Below, piece after piece: positions 6,600-15,139 of a stretch of DNA of 27,686 nt. Position 1 is the stretch's first letter. Every line of letters begins with the position of its first letter. The stretch covers positions 1 to 27,686 of the forward strand of contig USGS01000014.1 of NCBI GenBank assembly GCA_900554275.1, given 5' to 3'. The stretch comes from an uncultured Eubacteriales bacterium. GTDB lineage: Bacteria > Bacillota > Clostridia > Oscillospirales > Oscillospiraceae. The notes beneath the pieces are model-generated. The model saw nothing but the letters and a program-made list of their open reading frames with translations, did not search any database and was not told the origin of the DNA. The position numbers were made by a program, and so were the translations under genes.

Positions 6600-7946
6600 A
6601 TGGAGCAAAAAGTCCCCCGGCTGGTACTGGCCGGTACCAACAGCGGCTGCGGCAAGACCACCGTCACCTGCGCCGTTTTGCAGGCGCTGGTGCTGCGGGG
6701 TCTGCGGGTAGGCGCGGCGAAATGCGGCCCGGATTACATCGACCCCATGTTCCACAGCCGGGTCATCGGCGCGAAAAGCTCTAACCTCGACCCGTTCTTT
6801 TTTGACCGCGACACCATGCGCTACCTGCTGGCGCACAACAATCAGGATTGTGATATTGCGGTGATCGAGGGCGTCATGGGCTATTATGACGGTCTGGGGC
6901 TCACCTCCACCCGCGCCAGCACCTACGAGGCGGCGCGGGAATCCGAAAGCCCCGTGGTGCTGGTGGTCAACGCCCGGGGCGCGGCGCTGTCGGTTCTGGC
7001 AGCGGCGGAGGGCTTTCTCCGCTTCGCGCCGGACAGCGGCATCCGGGGCGTCATCCTCAACGGGTGCAGCGCCATGAGCTACGGCCCGCTGGCGCGGGAG
7101 CTGGAAAACCGTCTGGGCGTCCGCGCCTGCGGCTACCTGCCCCGTCTGCCGGAGTGCGCGCTGGAGAGCCGCCATTTGGGGCTCGTCACGGCGGACGAGG
7201 TAGCCGACCTGCAGGAGAAGCTGCGCAAGCTGGCGGCCGAGGCGGAAAAAACGCTGGACATAGCCGCCCTGCTGAAAATCGCGGCTGCCGCGCCGCCCCT
7301 TCGCTTTACGCCGCCGGTGCTGCCGGAGGCGGGCGCGCCGGTGCGTATCGGCGTGGCCCGTGACCGGGCGTTCTGCTTTTACTACGAGGACAGTCTCGAC
7401 CTGCTACGGCAGCTGGGCGCGGAGCTGATACCCTTCAGCCCACTGGCGGACGAACGGCTTCCCGACGGCGTACAGGGTCTGTATTTGGGCGGCGGTTATC
7501 CGGAGCTGTACGCGGCGCAGTTGGAGGAAAACCATGCCCTGCGCAGGCAAATTTGGGAGGCCGTACACGCGGGAATGCCCTGTATCGCCGAGTGCGGCGG
7601 CTTTATGTACCTTACAGAGTCCATCGCGGGCCACGCCATGGTAGGCGCGCTGCCCGGGGACTGCTTTGACACAGGTAAGCTGACCAGATTCGGCTACATT
7701 ACCGCCACGGCGCAGGAGGACAGCCTCCTGTGCCGCGCCGGGGAGCAGGTACCCATGCATGAATTTCACCACTGGGACACTCCCCAGCCCGGCGGCGCTT
7801 TTCTGGCGGAAAAGCCCTCCGGCAAGCAGTGGCGCTGTGCGTATGCCACGGACACGCTGTACGCGGGTTTCCCCCACTTCCATTTTTACGCCAAGCCCGT
7901 CATGGCACAGCGCTTTTTGGCGGCTTGCAGAAAGGAGACGCTATGA
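6600..7946 (+). CDS. cbiA: Cobyrinate a,c-diamide synthase
   Basis: The 448-residue enzyme uses ATP and glutamine to amidate the a and c side chains of cobyrinate. The N-terminal dethiobiotin-synthetase-like domain has the P-loop GTNSGCGKTT (12-21), then CGPDYIDPMFH and EGVMGYYDG. The C-terminal class I glutamine amidotransferase domain has LYLGGGYPE and the catalytic Cys332 in CIAECGGFMYL; the final HEFHHWD segment is typical of CbiA/CobB. Its length equals the family norm. Its TGA overlaps the ATG of cbiC (ATGA at 7943). It stands early in the operon although its reaction comes late in the pathway. Confidence 0.95.
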   Translation: MEQKVPRLVLAGTNSGCGKTTVTCAVLQALVLRGLRVGAAKCGPDYIDPMFHSRVIGAKSSNLDPFFFDRDTMRYLLAHNNQDCDIAVIEGVMGYYDGLGLTSTRASTYEAARESESPVVLVVNARGAALSVLAAAEGFLRFAPDSGIRGVILNGCSAMSYGPLARELENRLGVRACGYLPRLPECALESRHLGLVTADEVADLQEKLRKLAAEAEKTLDIAALLKIAAAAPPLRFTPPVLPEAGAPVRIGVARDRAFCFYYEDSLDLLRQLGAELIPFSPLADERLPDGVQGLYLGGGYPELYAAQLEENHALRRQIWEAVHAGMPCIAECGGFMYLTESIAGHAMVGALPGDCFDTGKLTRFGYITATAQEDSLLCRAGEQVPMHEFHHWDTPQPGGAFLAEKPSGKQWRCAYATDTLYAGFPHFHFYAKPVMAQRFLAACRKETL

Positions 7947-8569
7947 TGGAACAGATGAAGCCTATGGATATCGAGAAGCGCAGCTTTGCCATCATCACCG
8001 AGCTGCTGGGCGGCCGGCGGCTGGACCCGGAAAACGAGCTGGTCATCAAGCGGGTCATCCACACCACGGCGGATTTTGACTATGTGGACAATCTGGCCTT
8101 TTCCGACCACGCGGTGGAAAAGGGCATCGCCGCCCTGCGGGCGGGCTGTGACATCGTGACGGATACGCAGATGGCCAAGGCCGGCATCAACAAGACCATC
8201 CTCGCCTCGCTGGGCGGGGAGGTACACTGCTTCATGTCAGACGCGGACGTGGCGGCGGAGGCCAAGGAGCGGGGCGTGACCCGCGCCTTCGTATCCATGG
8301 AGCGGGCGGCGGCACTGGAAAAGCCCTGTATCTTCGCCATCGGCAACGCCCCCACGGCGCTTTTCTCCTTAGAGGCGCTGATGGAGGCCGGCAAGCTCCA
8401 TCCCGCCCTCATCATCGGCGTGCCGGTGGGCTTTGTGAACGTGGTGGAGAGCAAGGAACGCATCATCGAGGCCGCAGCCGCGCCCTACATCGTGGCCCGG
8501 GGCCGGAAGGGCGGCAGCAATGTGGCGGCGGCTATCTGCAATGCCATGCTCTACCAGATCAGGCGGTAA
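7943..8569 (+). CDS. cbiC: Cobalt-precorrin-8 methylmutase
   Basis: The 208-residue enzyme moves a methyl group from C11 to C12 to make cobyrinate. The start is ATG at 7943 (a second ATG follows at once), preceded by AAAGGAG and overlapping the cbiA stop; upstream extensions of this frame lie inside cbiA. His40 in KRVIHTTADF is the position of the catalytic histidine of CobH/CbiC. GCDIVTDTQMAKAGI and the C-terminal GRKGGSNVAAAICNA complete the family signature. No oddities were seen. Confidence 0.95.
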   Translation: MMEQMKPMDIEKRSFAIITELLGGRRLDPENELVIKRVIHTTADFDYVDNLAFSDHAVEKGIAALRAGCDIVTDTQMAKAGINKTILASLGGEVHCFMSDADVAAEAKERGVTRAFVSMERAAALEKPCIFAIGNAPTALFSLEALMEAGKLHPALIIGVPVGFVNVVESKERIIEAAAAPYIVARGRKGGSNVAAAICNAMLYQIRR

Positions 8570-8571
8570 CC

Positions 8572-9699
8572 ATGAAGGAATTTGTGATGCGGGACGGGAA
8601 AAAGCTCCGTCTGGGCTACACCACCGGCTCCTGCGCCGCGGCGGCCGCCAAGGCCGCCGCGTGGATGCTGCTGAGTGGCAGCAGGAAGGAGACCATCCGT
8701 CTGCTGACGCCCAAGGGCATGGAGCTGACGCTGGCGGTGGAGGACATCCACCGTTCCCCGGACTGTGTGCGCTGCGCCATCCGGAAGGACAGCGGCGACG
8801 ACCCGGATATCACCCGTGACACCCTCGTTTACGCCGAGGTGCGAAAAACAGAGGACGCGGGCATTGTCATCGACGGCGGACAGGGTGTGGGCCGTGTGAC
8901 CATGCCGGGGCTTGACCAGCCGGTGGGAGCAGCGGCCATCAACTCCGTGCCCCGCCGGATGATCCGGGAAAATGTGGAGGAGGTCTGCGGTCTGCTGGGC
9001 TACACCGGCGGTCTGCGGGTGGTGATCTCCGTCCCGGAGGGGGAGGCGCTGGCGAAAAAGACCTTCAACCCCCGGCTGGGCATCGAGGGCGGCATCTCTA
9101 TCTTAGGCACCACGGGGATCGTAGAGCCTATGAGCGAGCAGGCGCTGGTGGACACCATCCACGTGGAGCTGCGGCAGCGGCGGGAGGGCGGCGCGGACTA
9201 TGTGCTGCTGGCCCCCGGCAACTACGGCGCGGACTATATCAAGGATGCCATGGGCATCGACCCCGCCACGGCGGTGATGACCTCCAACTTCATCGGCGAC
9301 GCGCTGGAGATGTGCCGGGAGCTGGCCTTCCGAGGGGTGCTGCTCATCGGGCACATCGGCAAGCTGGTGAAGCTGGCAGGCGGTATGTGGAACACCCACT
9401 CCCGCTACGGCGACTGCCGCACGGACATCCTGACGGCCTGTGCCGCCGCAGAGGGTCTGGGCGCGGCGGCAGCGGAGGAGCTGCTCTGCTGCGCCACTTG
9501 TGACGATGCCCTGCGGATCTTGCAGGAGCAAGGGCTTTACGAGGCGGTGCTGTACCGTCTGGCGGGGCGCATCGACGCGATGCTGCCCTATAAATGCGGC
9601 GATATGGAGGCAGGCGCTATCCTGTTCTCCAAGGAATACGGCTATCTTTGTGAGACAAAGGACGCAGCGGCACTGCTGCGCCGGATAAAGGAGGACTGA
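8572..9699 (+). CDS. cbiD: Cobalt-precorrin-5B C1-methyltransferase
   Basis: This 375-residue protein is specific to the anaerobic cobalamin route, so it marks the pathway type. It methylates C1 after acetaldehyde loss. Near the N terminus is LRLGYTTGSCAAAAAKAAA, the family hallmark; NPRLGIEGGISILGTTGIVEPMSE lies mid-protein, and HIGKLVKLAGGMWNTHSRYGD near 260-285 is also conserved. Length is normal. The ATG at 8572 lies two bases after the cbiC stop. CbiD is unrelated to the tetrapyrrole methylases that surround it. Confidence 0.95.
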   Translation: MKEFVMRDGKKLRLGYTTGSCAAAAAKAAAWMLLSGSRKETIRLLTPKGMELTLAVEDIHRSPDCVRCAIRKDSGDDPDITRDTLVYAEVRKTEDAGIVIDGGQGVGRVTMPGLDQPVGAAAINSVPRRMIRENVEEVCGLLGYTGGLRVVISVPEGEALAKKTFNPRLGIEGGISILGTTGIVEPMSEQALVDTIHVELRQRREGGADYVLLAPGNYGADYIKDAMGIDPATAVMTSNFIGDALEMCRELAFRGVLLIGHIGKLVKLAGGMWNTHSRYGDCRTDILTACAAAEGLGAAAAEELLCCATCDDALRILQEQGLYEAVLYRLAGRIDAMLPYKCGDMEAGAILFSKEYGYLCETKDAAALLRRIKED

Positions 9700-9701
9700 C
9701 A

Positions 9702-10457
9702 ATGGTACATTTTGTGGGAGCGGGCAGCGGCGCTGCCGACCTTATTACCGTCCGGGGCGCCAAGCTGCTGGGTGAGGCCGACGTGGTGATCTACGCAGGG
9801 TCTTTGGTGAATCCGGCGGTGCTGGGCTATACCAAGCCCGGCTGCGAGATCCACGACAGCGCCAAGCTGACCCTTGAGGAGGTCATCGCCCTCATCGAAA
9901 AGGCGGAGGCCGCCGGCAAGACCACCGTGCGCCTGCACACAGGGGATTCCAGCATCTACGGCGCGGTGCGGGAGCAGTTCGACGAGCTGGAAAAACGCGG
10001 TATCGCCTACGATGTCTGTCCCGGCGTCAGCGCCTTCTGCGGCGCGGCGGCCGCCCTGCGGGCGGAGTACACCCTGCCCGATGTGAGCCAAACCGTTATC
10101 ATCACCCGCGCCCCCGGCCGCACGCCGGTACCGGAGCGGGAGTCCATCCGCTCTCTGGCGGCCCATCAGGCCACCATGGTGCTGTTTCTCAGCACCTCGC
10201 TGACGGAGCATTTGCAAGCCGAGCTGCTGGCAGGTGGCTATGCCGCCGAGACGCCGGTAGCAGCGGTGTATAAGGCCACGTGGCCGGAGGAGAAGATCTT
10301 CCGCTGCACCGTGGGCACGCTCCACGAAACGGTGACGGGCAACGGCCTGACCAAGACCTCGCTGATCGTGGTGGGCAACTGTCTGGGTGACACCTATCTC
10401 CGCTCCCTGCTGTACCACCCCGATTTTACAACGGAGTTCCGCAAGGGGGCGCAATGA
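9702..10457 (+). CDS. cbiF: Cobalt-precorrin-4 C11-methyltransferase
   Basis: This 251-residue tetrapyrrole methylase methylates C11. The SAM-binding start is VHFVGAGSGAADLITVRGAK, then VVIYAGSLVNP and HTGDSSIYGAVREQFDEL, the last being diagnostic of CbiF/CobM. CPGVSAFCGAAAAL and IITRAPGRTPVPERESI follow. The usual GPGDP of the first glycine loop is GSGAAD here, which is within the variation seen in this subfamily. ATG at 9702 has AAAGGAGG in front. Its stop overlaps the ATG of cbiG. Confidence 0.94.
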   Translation: MVHFVGAGSGAADLITVRGAKLLGEADVVIYAGSLVNPAVLGYTKPGCEIHDSAKLTLEEVIALIEKAEAAGKTTVRLHTGDSSIYGAVREQFDELEKRGIAYDVCPGVSAFCGAAAALRAEYTLPDVSQTVIITRAPGRTPVPERESIRSLAAHQATMVLFLSTSLTEHLQAELLAGGYAAETPVAAVYKATWPEEKIFRCTVGTLHETVTGNGLTKTSLIVVGNCLGDTYLRSLLYHPDFTTEFRKGAQ

Positions 10458-11464
10458 GAGCCGCCCTGTTTGCCTTCAGCCGGGGCGGCTGCGCCACGGC
10501 GCGGCGTGTGATGGCAGCGCTCCCGGAGGCAGCGTTCGTGTGCTACACCATGGAGCGGTTTCAGGAACCGGAGTTCCTGCCGCTGGACAAGGCGGTATAC
10601 GGCGCGTGCTTTTCCGCCATGGACGCATTGATCTTCGTGGGGGCCTGCGGCATCGCCGTGCGGGAGATCGCCCCCTACATACAGAGCAAAAAGACCGATC
10701 CGGCGGTGCTGTGCATCGACGAGGCGGGGCAGTTTGTGATCCCCCTGCTCTCCGGCCACATCGGCGGTGCCAACGCGCTGGCGGCGGCGCTGGCGGAGAA
10801 GCTGGGCGCCACGGCGGTGGTCACCACCGCCACCGACGTCCGGGGGAAATTCGCCGTGGACGCATGGGCTGCCCGGCATGGCTGCGCCATCTCCGGCATG
10901 GAGCTTGCCAAGGCGGTGTCGGCGGCGATACTGGAGGGGGATATCCCCCTTTGCAGCCAGTTTCCCCTGCCCTCCCCCCTGCCGGAGGGTACGTTTGCCG
11001 GTGAGACCGGCCCGCTGGGTATTTTCATCGGCTGGCGCACGAAATCGCCCTTTGCCCGCACCCTGCGGCTCATCCCACGGGTACTGCGGGTAGGCGTAGG
11101 CTGCCGCCGGGGCACCGCCGCCGAAACGGTGGAAAACGCGGTGCGGGCGGTGTTTGCAGAAAATGGTCTGGACACGGCAGCCATTCGCGGCGTCTACACT
11201 ATCGATCTGAAGCAGGACGAGGCGGGTCTGCTGGCCGCCTGCGAGAAAAACAACTGGCCGGTGCATTTTTACACGGCGCAGCAGCTGCGGGACGTGGCCG
11301 GTGACTTCACCCCCTCCGACTTTGTCCGCTCTGTCACCGGCGTGGACAACGTCTGCGAGCGGGCGGCGCTGCTGGACGCCGAAAAGCTGATCGTACAAAA
11401 AACAGCGCGGGACGGTGTGACCGTCGCCGTTGCGGCGGAGCATTGGGAGGTGCGCTTTGGGTAA
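10454..11464 (+). CDS. cbiG: Cobalt-precorrin-5A hydrolase
   Basis: The 336-residue enzyme opens the delta-lactone of cobalt-precorrin-5A and releases the C20 carbon as acetaldehyde, another step specific to the anaerobic path. FVGACGIAVREIAPYIQSK and DEAGQFVIPLLSGHIGGANALA in the N-terminal half are the family core. The C-terminal domain begins near 213 with RVGVGCRRGTAAETVENAV. The ATG at 10454 overlaps the cbiF stop (ATGA). There is no fusion to cbiH here, although such fusions exist elsewhere. Confidence 0.94.
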   Translation: MRAALFAFSRGGCATARRVMAALPEAAFVCYTMERFQEPEFLPLDKAVYGACFSAMDALIFVGACGIAVREIAPYIQSKKTDPAVLCIDEAGQFVIPLLSGHIGGANALAAALAEKLGATAVVTTATDVRGKFAVDAWAARHGCAISGMELAKAVSAAILEGDIPLCSQFPLPSPLPEGTFAGETGPLGIFIGWRTKSPFARTLRLIPRVLRVGVGCRRGTAAETVENAVRAVFAENGLDTAAIRGVYTIDLKQDEAGLLAACEKNNWPVHFYTAQQLRDVAGDFTPSDFVRSVTGVDNVCERAALLDAEKLIVQKTARDGVTVAVAAEHWEVRFG

Positions 11465-12188
11465 GGTAATTGTAGTAGGTATCGGGCCGGGCAGCTATGA
11501 GGATATGACCATTCGGGCGGATACCGCCCTGCGGGCGTGTGACGCCATCGTAGGCTACCCGGTGTATGTGGATCTGGTGCGGGATCGCTACCCCGGCAAG
11601 GAACTTCACTCCACTCCCATGACACGGGAGGCCGAGCGCTGCCAGCTGGCGCTGGAGCTGGCGCGCAGCGGCAAGACCGCCGCCATGGTCTGCTCCGGCG
11701 ACAGCGGCATCTACGGCATGGCCGCGCTGGTCTACGAGCTGCGGGGCGAGTCGCAGGAGCCTGAGATCCAGGTGGTGCCGGGACTGACGGCGGCGTGCAG
11801 CGGCGGGGCAGTGCTGGGTGCGCCGCTGACCCATGATTTCGCGGTCATCAGCCTCAGCGACCGTCTGACACCGTGGGAGACCATCGAAAAGCGCTTGGAC
11901 TGCGCGGCGGCGGCGGATCTGACCATCGCCCTGTATAACCCGGCCAGCCACGGCAGACCCGACCACCTGAAGCGGGCCTGCGATATCCTGCTGCGCCGTC
12001 TGCCGGGAGAGCGGCTGTGCGGCATCGTGCGCAATATTGGCCGTGAGGGGCAGAGCAGCCGCATCCTGACGCTGGCAGAGCTGCGGGAGGCGGAGGTGGA
12101 TATGTTCTGCACCGTGCTGATCGGCAGCGCCGCCGTCAAAACGGTGGCCGGTCAACTGGTCACACCCAGAGGATACCGCAATGTGTAA
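11457..12188 (+). CDS. cbiH: Cobalt-factor III / precorrin-3B C17-methyltransferase
   Basis: The enzyme methylates C17 and drives ring contraction. I place the start at TTG 11457, because GGGAGG (11445-11450) is six bases upstream and the protein then begins with the standard GKVIVVGIGPGS, giving 243 residues. The gene then overlaps cbiG by eight bases. Further signatures are VGYPVYVDL, CSGDSGIYGMAALVYE, VPGLTAACSGGAVLGAPLTHDF and LYNPASHGRP. All are typical of CbiH/CobJ, and the length is the norm. Confidence 0.94.
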   Translation: MGKVIVVGIGPGSYEDMTIRADTALRACDAIVGYPVYVDLVRDRYPGKELHSTPMTREAERCQLALELARSGKTAAMVCSGDSGIYGMAALVYELRGESQEPEIQVVPGLTAACSGGAVLGAPLTHDFAVISLSDRLTPWETIEKRLDCAAAADLTIALYNPASHGRPDHLKRACDILLRRLPGERLCGIVRNIGREGQSSRILTLAELREAEVDMFCTVLIGSAAVKTVAGQLVTPRGYRNV

Positions 12189-14169
12189 TATCTGCGTGTT
12201 TGCCGGCACCACGGAGGGCCGGGAGCTGGTGGAATTCCTGGCCGGACAGCCGGTGCAGGCTACGGTATGCGTGGCCACGGAGTACGGTGAAACTCTGCTG
12301 CCGGAGGCGGAAAACATTACGGTTCTGGCGGGACGTATCCCGGTAGAGGACATCATCCGGATGCTGCAAGAGACCCGGTTCGATCTGGTGATCGATGCCA
12401 CCCACCCCTACGCCACCTCCATTACCGAGAGCATCTGTACGGCCTGCCGGGAGACGAAGACTGAATATCTGCGCCTGCTGCGGCAATCCTCCGAACAGAC
12501 GGAGGATGTGGTCTGCGTGGAGAATGCGGCGGCGGCCGCCGCATTTCTGGAGAGTACGCGGGGCAATATCCTGCTGACCACCGGCAGTAAGGAACTGGCG
12601 GCGTATAGCGGCATCCCCGATTTTACCCAGCGGGTATACGCCCGGGTGCTGCCCATGGATGCCTCGCTGGAGGCCTGCCGCGCAGCGGGGCTGAAGGCCT
12701 CCCATATCATCGCCATGCAGGGGCCTTTCTCCGAGGAGATGGATCTGGCGACGCTGCGGTTTGCCGACGCCGCGTGGATGGTGACAAAGGACGGCGGCGA
12801 GGCCGGCGGCTTTCCCGCCAAGGTGTCCGCCGCCCGGAAGGCGGGCGCGGGGCTGGTGGTCATCGGCCGCCCGCCCCAGCGGGAGGGTCTGCCCTTTGCG
12901 GCGGTGCTGGACGTGCTGTGTGAGCGGTTCGGCTGCACCGTCCGGCCGCAGGTGCGGATCGTGGGCATCGGCCCCGGCAGCCGGGAGGCTATGACCCACG
13001 AGGTCAGCGAGGCCATTGAGGCGGCGGACTGTCTCATCGGCGCAAAACGGATGCTGGAGGCTGTGGCGCGGCCGGGACAGCACACCTGCGACGCCATTGC
13101 GCCGCAGGATATTGCGGACTTTATCCGCACCCACTGGGAGTACCGCCGCTTTGCGGTGGTCATGTCCGGCGATACCGGCTTCTTCAGCGGCACGAAAAAG
13201 CTGCTGCCCCTGCTGGAGGGCTGCGACACGGCGGTGCTGCCGGGTTTGAGCTCGCTGTCCTATCTGTGCGCCCGGCTCCGAACCTCCTATGAGGATGTCC
13301 GGGTGGTGAGTCTCCACGGGCGGCAGCACAACATTCTGCCGGAGGTGCGGGCAACCAGCCGCCTCTTTGCGCTGGTAGGCGGCGAGCGCGGCATCAACGA
13401 CCTGTGCCGTACGCTGACAGAGGGTGATCTGGGCCACGTCTCTGTGTATGTGGGCCAGCGGCTGGGCTACCCGGATGAGCGCCTCGTGCGCGGCACGGCG
13501 GCGGAGCTGACGGATGGTGTCTATGTCCCTCTGAGCGTGGCGCTTATCGAAAACCCCCATCCCGACGCGGTGGTCACACCGGGTCTGCCGGATGACGCCT
13601 TTCTCCGCAGTGCGGAGGGAATGCCCGTGGTTCCCATGACCAAAAGTGAGGTGCGGGCGGTGTGCCTTTCCAAGCTGCGGCTGACGGAGCGGAGCGTCTG
13701 CTGGGACATCGGCGCCGGTACCGGCTCAGTGTCGGTGGAAATGGCCTTACAGGCAAAGCAAGGGCTTGTCTGCGCCGTAGAGCGGCGAGAGGATGCCGCA
13801 GCGCTGCTGGGGCAAAACCGTAATCGGTTTGCATTGGAAAACTTACAGGTGGTCTGCGGCAGCGCGCCGGAGGCCTGTACCGATCTGCCCGTGCCTACCC
13901 ACGCCTTTATCGGCGGCAGCGCCGGCAATATGCGGGAGATCCTCTCGCTGCTGCTGGCAAGAAACCCCCGTGTCCGCATCGTGGCCACGGCGGTCTCGCT
14001 GGAATCCATCGCCGAGCTGACGGACTGTCTGACGGTGTTCCCCTTTGCGGAGACGGAGGTGGTATCCCTGCAGGCGGCGCGGGACAGAAGGGCCGGAGGC
14101 TATCACCTGATGAGCGGGCAGAACCCCATTTATATTTTTACGATGCAGGGCGGAGGGGAACAGACATGA
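12181..14169 (+). CDS. cbiJ-cbiET: CbiJ-CbiE-CbiT triple fusion: precorrin-6A reductase, C5/C15 methyltransferase and decarboxylase
   Basis: One 662-residue chain carries three successive activities. Residues 1 to about 250 are the NAD(P)H-dependent CbiJ/CobK reductase (VFAGTTEGRELVEFL, IDATHPYATSI, MVTKDGGEAGGFPAKV, VIGRPP). Residues about 258 to 455 are the CbiE C5-methyltransferase (VRIVGIGPGSREAMT, MSGDTGFFSG, VVSLHGRQ). Residues about 466 to 655 are the CbiT C15-methyltransferase/decarboxylase (MTKSEVRAVCLSKLRL, then the SAM motif WDIGAGTGSVSVE). There is no stop or frameshift between domains, and the linker lengths look normal. CbiET fusions (CobL) are common; adding CbiJ at the front is less so. 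The first codon overlaps the cbiH stop and the last overlaps the cbiB start. Confidence 0.94.
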   Translation: MCNICVFAGTTEGRELVEFLAGQPVQATVCVATEYGETLLPEAENITVLAGRIPVEDIIRMLQETRFDLVIDATHPYATSITESICTACRETKTEYLRLLRQSSEQTEDVVCVENAAAAAAFLESTRGNILLTTGSKELAAYSGIPDFTQRVYARVLPMDASLEACRAAGLKASHIIAMQGPFSEEMDLATLRFADAAWMVTKDGGEAGGFPAKVSAARKAGAGLVVIGRPPQREGLPFAAVLDVLCERFGCTVRPQVRIVGIGPGSREAMTHEVSEAIEAADCLIGAKRMLEAVARPGQHTCDAIAPQDIADFIRTHWEYRRFAVVMSGDTGFFSGTKKLLPLLEGCDTAVLPGLSSLSYLCARLRTSYEDVRVVSLHGRQHNILPEVRATSRLFALVGGERGINDLCRTLTEGDLGHVSVYVGQRLGYPDERLVRGTAAELTDGVYVPLSVALIENPHPDAVVTPGLPDDAFLRSAEGMPVVPMTKSEVRAVCLSKLRLTERSVCWDIGAGTGSVSVEMALQAKQGLVCAVERREDAAALLGQNRNRFALENLQVVCGSAPEACTDLPVPTHAFIGGSAGNMREILSLLLARNPRVRIVATAVSLESIAELTDCLTVFPFAETEVVSLQAARDRRAGGYHLMSGQNPIYIFTMQGGGEQT

Positions 14170-15128
14170 TGTGGTCGCTGGCGGCACTGGTCATCGGCTT
14201 TGGCATAGACCTTCTGGTGGGCGACCCTCACGGCTTCCCCCACCCGGTAGTGCTGATCGGAAAATGTATCAGTGTGTTGGAGCGGGGGCTGCGGCGCATC
14301 TGCCCCAAAACGCCCGCCGGCGAGCGGGCGGCGGGCGCCATCCTGTGGGGCGCGGTGGTCATCGTGTCCACCGCCGTCCCGGCGGGGCTGCTGCGGCTGT
14401 GCGGGCTGGTCAGCCCGTGGCTGCGTCTGGCGCTGGAGAGCGTGATGTGCTGGCAGATCCTGGCGGTCAAGTCCCTGCGGGACGAGACCATGAAGGTCTA
14501 TGACGCGCTGGAGAGCGGCGATCTGGCGGCCTCCCGCCGCGCCGTCTCCATGATCGTGGGGCGGGACACCGACCGGCTGGACGATGCCGCCGTGACCCGC
14601 GCCGCCGTGGAGACGGTGGCGGAGAACACCTCCGACGGCGTGGTGGCGCCGCTGCTGTTTCTGGCCATCGGCGGCGCGCCGCTGGGCTTTTTCTACAAGG
14701 CGGTGAACACCATGGACTCCATGCTGGGGTATGTGGAGCCGCCCTATAAGAACATCGGTCTGGTGCCCGCCAAGGCCGACGACGTGGTGAATTACATCCC
14801 AGCGCGGCTGTCGGCGCTTCTGATGCTGGCGGCTGGCGGCCTGATGGGGCTGGATACGGCGGCAGGCTGGCGGATCTTCCGCCGTGACCGCCGAAAGCAC
14901 GCCAGCCCCAACTCAGCGCAGACGGAATCTGTCTGCGCGGGACTGCTGGGCGTGCGTCTGGCAGGGGATGCGTGGTACCACGGCGTGCTGCACAAGAAGG
15001 AGTATATCGGCGACGCATCGCGGGAGATCACCCACGAGGACATCCCCCGCGTGTGCCGCCTGATGACGGTCACAGCGCTTCTCACCCTGCTTTTGAGCTG
15101 CGGGGTCAAGCTGCCCTTTGCGCTGTAA
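14166..15128 (+). CDS. cbiB: Adenosylcobinamide-phosphate synthase, membrane protein
   Basis: The 320-residue integral membrane enzyme joins aminopropanol phosphate to adenosylcobyric acid. The N terminus has the hallmark LVGDPHGFPHPVVLIGKCI, the middle has SMIVGRDTDRLDDAAVTRAAVETVAENTSDGVVAPL-type sequence in two conserved blocks, and YKAVNTMDSMLGY follows. Several hydrophobic helices are visible, the last near the C terminus. The ATG at 14166 overlaps the cbiE-T stop. Its substrate is supplied by the decarboxylase gene just downstream. Confidence 0.94.
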   Translation: MMWSLAALVIGFGIDLLVGDPHGFPHPVVLIGKCISVLERGLRRICPKTPAGERAAGAILWGAVVIVSTAVPAGLLRLCGLVSPWLRLALESVMCWQILAVKSLRDETMKVYDALESGDLAASRRAVSMIVGRDTDRLDDAAVTRAAVETVAENTSDGVVAPLLFLAIGGAPLGFFYKAVNTMDSMLGYVEPPYKNIGLVPAKADDVVNYIPARLSALLMLAAGGLMGLDTAAGWRIFRRDRRKHASPNSAQTESVCAGLLGVRLAGDAWYHGVLHKKEYIGDASREITHEDIPRVCRLMTVTALLTLLLSCGVKLPFAL

Positions 15129-15139
15129 AGGAGACGTAG

